Origin: Pegoplata infirma
Taxonomy: Eukaryota; Arthropoda; Insecta; Diptera; Anthomyiidae
NCBI GenBank assembly: GCA_963921195.1
Contig: OY992536.1
Span: 239,976,023 to 240,040,022, forward strand
Reading direction: 5' to 3'
DNA: 64,000 nt
Below the pieces are notes generated by a model. It searched no databases and was not told the DNA's origin. It saw nothing but the letters and a program-made list of their open reading frames with translations. Shown here one piece after another: positions 59,280 through 64,000 of the stretch (position 1 is the stretch's first letter; every line of letters starts with the position of its first letter). The position numbers were made by a program, and so were the translations under genes.

Positions 59280-59897
59280 GCTCTACAAATCTGAGGTTTG
59301 TCGCTGCGTTTTGAATGAAACCAAAAAAAGTTTTTAGGTTTTGCTTCCCGATTCCAAAACGGTCACTCAAATTTTTCTATCACGTCACAATTTTGAGAAA
59401 ATCGCGATTAAAATGTCAAAAAAGGCCCATTTTGGCCATTTTTGAGCGCCTATAAAATAAGATCCTGACATACGAATGACTTTATCAAGCTCATTCGAAA
59501 GTGCGTAATTTTCTCTTTAAGACAACATCAGATTTTCTTGGAATTTAATTTTTTATAATGGCGAAAAAATTGTTAGCCACAAGTGCTTTAAATCTAATAT
59601 TTACGTATAAATTTGTATTGAACTAAATATTTGAAAAATGGATGGTTTTTTGGTAATGATTTTTTTACCATTTTCGAAAATTTAATTCCAAGATCATTTT
59701 ATCTTGTCTTATAAAGAAAATTGCATACTTTTGAATGAGCTTGATACCAAGTCAATCGCATGTCAGGATCTTTTATTATAAGCTTTCAAAAAGGGTCCAA
59801 AATCGACCCTTTTTCGGCACTTTAACCGCGAATAACTCAAAATCCAGACGTGATAGACATATTTGGGTCGCAGATTTGGAATCAGCGCAACAAACAC
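59280..59897. repeat. Foldback Q in MITE B copy 5
   Basis: GATTCCAAAACGGTCACTCA, TCTATCACGTCACAATTTTG and AAGATCCTGACATACGAATG on the left match the complements GTCAGGATCTTTTATTATA, CCAGACGTGATAGACATA and GCAGATTTGGAATC on the right. Confidence 0.75.
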
Positions 59898-61087
59898 TAC
59901 ACTGAAAAAAAAATTTACCATTTTTAAAGCATGTTGAACTTAATTTAAAAAAAGAAGGGTATGCGAGGGCTCCAAAGATATTAATTTTTCTTCCAAGTAT
60001 ATTTTTTCCTAAAACATAGTAATGCATTTACTTAAATACATCTTAAAAGTAAGTAAAATTGTACTCAATATAAGTTTAATTGTTTTTATGCAGAGGAAAA
60101 ATATTTTTTTTAAAATAAGTAAAAATTTCCTTAAACTTAAGGATTCTGTGGACCCTATGGAGTCCCAATATGAGGACCCTACGGGCCCCCAATATATGGG
60201 GTCCGCCCATGAGTATGTGCGTACACTATTATAGGGTCACTATTGGTTTTGATCCAAAATTTTTGTCAGAATCGCTCTATCTTGCTTAGTTTTCGAGATA
60301 TGGGAATGGGGTCTTGAGAAATTTGATCGTGAAATAACTCGAAAACTATAACTCGGAGGGCTTTCGGGTCTTCGGCGGTCATATTCTACAAGTTTACGAC
60401 TACAAAACTGCCTTTAGAATTTTTTTCGTATCTTTAGTATTTGCAGAGTTATAGGCATTTGAAAATTTCGCGAAAATCGAAATTTGGATTTAAAGTTAGG
60501 GTCTCATGGGGTCTCCAGATGGGGACCCCAGGTGGGGTCCTCAAAATGCCTTAAGTATTTCTTCCTTAAGTTAAGTAAATTCTTTCTTAAACTGATGAAG
60601 ATATGGATTCAAGTAAAGTCAATGAAATCAATAAAATAAAGATTGCTTTTTTTTTTTAATTAAAACAAAAATTTATTAAATTAAAGAAAATGCGTTTTGG
60701 AATAAAAGATTGGTACTTATTTGATTTAAGGTCTTGAAAATGTCTATACTATTTTTAAGTAAGTAAAGTACTTATTTATTTTTTTTGCTCACAATTTAAA
60801 TTTTTTTCTTTTAAGTAAAACAAAATTTTTTAATAAACCCCTTTTTTCTTAAATGCAATCAATTCGCCATAAATGTAAAGAATATTTAACTTAATTTAAA
60901 AAAACAAATTAAGGAGAACTTTTGTTCTTTTTTAAGTATTTGCATGTACTATCTTCAAGTTTATTTTCTTTGTTTTAAGTAAAACCACCTTATATTAAGA
61001 TAAGTTGAAGTAAATTAAAAAAAAATTGTTTACTTAAATTGATAACAGTGTTTATTTAATTTCAGTATAGTTATTTTTTTCAATGTA
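59898..61087. mobile_element. MITE P, carrying a nested element
   Basis: Ends TACACTGAAAAAAAAATTTA and TATTTTTTTCAATGTA. The body is rich in TTAAGTAAGTAAA words in both orientations. A distinct GC-richer block at about 60139-60552 (GTGGACCCTATGGAGTCCC, GGTCTCATGGGGTCTCC) with AAGGAtTcTGtGGACCC ends is inserted in it. Confidence 0.65.
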
Positions 61088-61371
61088 CCTAAATCACTTA
61101 CCAGAATCCAATACGCATTTTCATGTTGAGCTGTGTAAACTACTTTAATTAACTGTTACTACATAACAGTACTTTTTTGTTATTTATTCAAAAAAACGAC
61201 TTAAAATAACTAACAGAAATATTTGTTTAATATTTTTCATACAAAAACAAATGACTTTGTAGTTGAAAACAACTTACTACTGTAAAATATACAAACAACT
61301 AACGTGTAGTAACTTACATAACTTTCTGAGTGTAGAATCGAACTTATATAGTCAAGTTCTTGTGTTTTTTT

Positions 61372-62053
61372 CACTGTTGCACAGTGTAGTTATTGAAATA
61401 TTTATGTTTATACCAACAATATAAGCCGTACAAGTATGTTTATTAATTGACAAAAGTTCAATGACTATTTGTTGAATGAATGAATGAATGGCTGGATGGA
61501 TGAATGAATGGATATTATTGGTATTGATATGAATGTTAATGACATTTATTGATATTTATTAATAACCACAAAACAAAAGTCCTTTATAAGGAAAATTATA
61601 TTTAATGACCACAAATTCATTTAATATACCTACCTACCTACCTACCTACCTACCTACTTACCGACATACCAACATAGATTCCTTTGTACTACTTACATAT
61701 TTTTTTTTATAAGAATTTAAAAAGTATTTTGTCGAAAAGCTTGTTGAAATGTTGAAATAAGACCACATTTAATTTAATTAAGAGTCTCAAACCCATCACT
61801 TAACATTCCACTTACTTACATTTTCTTTTTGGTTCTTTTTTTTTTTGCTTTAAAATATAATGAAAAGAAAAACTCGTTACACTTTATGTGTATGAGTTGT
61901 AGTTGTAGCATGAGAAATTTTTGTAACAATTACTCTGTTTTGTTATTATTCTGGCTGTGAAAATACTATTATGTATGTGCAGGGCTGCCATATTTGATAA
62001 AAAATTATAAATGACGATTTGACGATTTTTCCCCAAGAAATTACGATATTTTT
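61372..62053. other. AT-rich sequence with simple repeats
   Basis: (GAAT)n near 61470-61515 and (TACC)n at 61627-61665. No gene seen. Confidence 0.6.
61627..61665. repeat. (TACC)n microsatellite
   Basis: About eight to nine tandem TACC units with one substitution near the end. Confidence 0.9.
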
Positions 62054-63325
62054 ACAAGTACAAAAGTTAAATTCAACTAAGCTGAATCCATGAATACCCT
62101 CCAGAACGCCCTATTAAAGTGATAGTAAATTTTCGTACGTGAAAAAAAATTATCAATTTTGATTAGAAATATTTCAGTAAACAAATTTTTTTAGTAATTA
62201 AAAAAAAAAATTGATTAATTTTTTTTTTTTTTGAGTGTAAAATTTTTTTCGAGAGTATTTTTTTTTATTTTAGTGTAAACATATTTTTGAGTAACAACAA
62301 TACTTTGTAAAATAATTTTCTGACTTACCAAAGTTTTTAAAGCTTGTTTAAGAGTTTTTTCAACAGGGTGAAAACAATCTGGAATTCACGGTTTTCTTAA
62401 TAACTTTTGAACCACCGGATCCATTTTTCTAAAATTCAATACTAACCAGATCAGGAGAACGACAAATATATATTCTTCAGAAGCCTCAGATTTGTCTTTC
62501 GAAAGTTAGCGTGTTTTTTGTCTCGTAAATTCGTGAAAAATCCTGGCCAAAATTCACTCTTTTGCTTGTACCTTTTGAACCACATCAACGGTTTTGTTGG
62601 AATTCAATATCAACCTGCCGCGGTAAATTTAAAATATGCACTCATAAAAGTTTTACAGTTACTGTTTCATAGTCAAGCAAATAGTTTTCGTTTCATTTAA
62701 TATTAAAAGAAAATTCGTTTGTTTTACATACAAATATTATAAACAACTTTTTGAACCTTTATTCAAATGCATAACTGTCTTTTAAATAAAATTTTCCGTA
62801 ACATTTGGTTTTTTCAGTTATTTAAAAAACAAACCACATTATTATGAGTTCGAAATTATGAGTTCGATTCTCCTCAGGTTCGAAGTTTTTTAAAATTATT
62901 TCTAAAAAAATAAATAAAAATTAATGTAAATTTCCGTTATTTTACCGTTTTTACAGTAAAATTTTGTCAGTAATTTTTTACGGATTTTTAAGTTATTTTT
63001 ACGGATTTCAACAGTTATTAATTAACATTTAACAATAAATGAAAAATGTTTTTGTTTTAAATGAAATGTAAGTAGTCAGTTTTTTAAATAAATTTTCATT
63101 TGTTTTACACGTATTTTCTATTGAATTTACTTACATAATATTTTGAGTGTATATGCAAAGCGACATTAGCCTACGATAAGTCTATCAAAAGTTAGCGTGT
63201 TTTCTACAGACAGACGGGCGGACGGACATCGCCAGATCGACTTAAAATCGATATATACTTTATAGTTATTGTTACAAATGAAATTACAAACTTATATACC
63301 CTCTATCACTAGAGTGGAGGGTATA
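62054..63325 (-). mobile_element. DINE-1 subfamily A, split by a ~510-bp insertion
   Basis: ACAAGTACAAAAGTTAAATT to CACTAGAGTGGAGGGTATA. The 5' part keeps GACGGGCGGACGGACATCGC. The region 62640-63150 is foreign, flanked by ATATGC on both sides, and ends TAATATTTTGAGTGT. A second truncated DINE-1 tail follows at about 63330-63367. Confidence 0.82.
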
Positions 63326-63371
63326 AAAAAATTAAATTCGACTTTTCAAAATCCATTAATACCCTCCACAA

Positions 63372-63455
63372 CAACAATAAGCCCCTGTAGATAAGTTGGT
63401 ATCGTGCTAGCCTTTTGGAACAGATGGTCGTGGGTTTGATTTCCACCAAAACCTT
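63372..63455 (+). mobile_element. tRNA-derived SINE head, truncated
   Basis: AGCCCCTGTAGATAAGTTGG, CGTGCTAGCCTTTTGGAACA and GTCGTGGGTTTGATTTCCAC match the head of the SINE at 42688 with ~15% changes, covering A and B boxes. The body and A tail are missing; MITE B copy 6 starts where it stops. Confidence 0.8.
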
Positions 63456-63871
63456 CACTCAAAAAATTATGTTAGTAAAATTAACTGAAAATGTCAGTTA
63501 AAATAACTACTTTGTAAGTTGTTTTGGGGTCAACTACTTTTTCAGTTAAATCAACTAACAATGATAGTTATTTTAACTGACAAAAAACCACTGACTTATG
63601 TAGTAAAAATTACTTACATTTGTATTTAAAACAACTAAAATGTAGTAAAAATAAAATAAACAATATATAATTTTTTTTCAAAAAATTTTTCAGAAAAAAA
63701 AATTAAAGACAAAATTTTTTCCAAGTTAAAAAAAAAAATATTTTTTGGAAAAAACATTGAACATTTTTCAGAGATAAAAAAAAAATAAAATTAACTACTT
63801 TAAATAACTGTTACTACATTACAGTACTTTTTTGTTAGTTATTCAAAAAAACGACTTAAAATAACTACACA
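63456..63871. mobile_element. MITE B, copy 6, right end lost
   Basis: CACTCAAAAAATTATGTTAG at the left end; homology stops at AAAACGACTTAAAATAACTA. New sequence beginning ACACAAAAAAAAAAA follows and runs to the window edge, perhaps another insertion. Confidence 0.78.
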
Positions 63872-64000
63872 AAAAAAAAAACGTGGGTATTCAATGCTAA
63901 AAATTTAACTAAATTTTAGTCCAAAAGAACCTAGTGCAGGAATTGGTAACCAATACTAAAATTTTTTACTAATATTATTCAAAACCAGTAAGTTTTACTA

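Larger units (their letters stand above)
58913..61334. mobile_element. MITE B, copy 5, with large insertions
   Basis: The left part (58913-59276) and right part (61137-61334, ending TTACATAACTTTCTGAGTGT) frame about 1.86 kb of inserted foldback and MITE sequence. Inserted in V close to its right end. Confidence 0.82.
55552..61371. mobile_element. Large foldback V, split by at least three insertions
   Basis: The outer ends AAAAACACAAGAACTTaACT and AGTcAAGTTCTTGTGTTTTT are inverted repeats continuing into GGTTCGATTCTAC. The left arm at 55620-56340 (GACCCTCAAAATATGATGTC, CTGCTCCTACAGCaCTAACT, AATATTTTGTCCATCC) is mirrored by 58500-58910. Without its insertions V would be about 1.9 kb. It has no visible transposase. 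Confidence 0.78.

Noticed and set aside
62841..62890. tRNA-like B box GAGTTCGATTCTCC
   Set aside because: No A box at the right distance and no T-arm stem of sufficient length.

Overview
This window is AT-rich insect nuclear DNA, most likely from a calyptrate fly (blowfly-like Diptera). The basis is three things: one confidently recognised coding exon of a PP2A B'' gamma subunit, dense DINE-1/Helentron-type repeats (TATACCC hairpin start, GTCC/GTCT microsatellite block, ACTTG end), and many short inverted-repeat DNA elements. The species is inferred, not proven. Almost all short ORFs here are chance frames in AT-rich repeats.

Genes. Only two stretches look like host coding sequence. On the minus strand, 47304-48556 is a long first coding exon of PPP2R3C (417 codons, EF-hand type B'' subunit). 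It ends at a GTAAGT donor, and its final exon was not found here. On the plus strand, 50486-50608 is a small internal exon with good splice sites and a C-x6-C-x5-C-x10-C pattern like the GDNF-receptor/GAS1 domain. Because it begins with an acceptor and no upstream exon is visible between it and PPP2R3C, the phosphatase gene probably lies inside a large intron of this receptor-like gene, on the opposite strand.

Layout. 1-2.2 kb: tandem and inverted 307-bp units with three MITE insertions, one of them hAT-like with an 8-bp target duplication. 2.2-7.4 kb: mostly AT-rich low-copy DNA with one palindrome. 7.4-20 kb: stacked MITEs, DINE-1 copies, a foldback, a minisatellite of palindromic units and a piggyBac-like TTAA element. 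20-25.9 kb: tRNA-like sequence, an internally deleted mariner-type element, a DINE-1, and a LINE reverse-transcriptase fragment split by two MITEs. 25.9-29.3 kb: a tandem duplication of a DINE-1 tail plus flank, later split by another DINE-1 that itself holds a third. 31-36 kb: three-level nests. 37-40 kb: head-to-tail DINE-1s and an 1110-bp hAT-like element. 42-46 kb: a LINE 3' end interrupted by a tRNA-derived SINE, then a DINE-1 split by an element that carries a 915-bp palindrome. 46-50 kb: the gene between two minisatellites. 51-64 kb: repeated copies of one ~550-bp MITE family and a 5.8-kb foldback nest.

No new biochemical system is evident. The main interest is the readable insertion history of nested non-autonomous transposons around an intronic gene.
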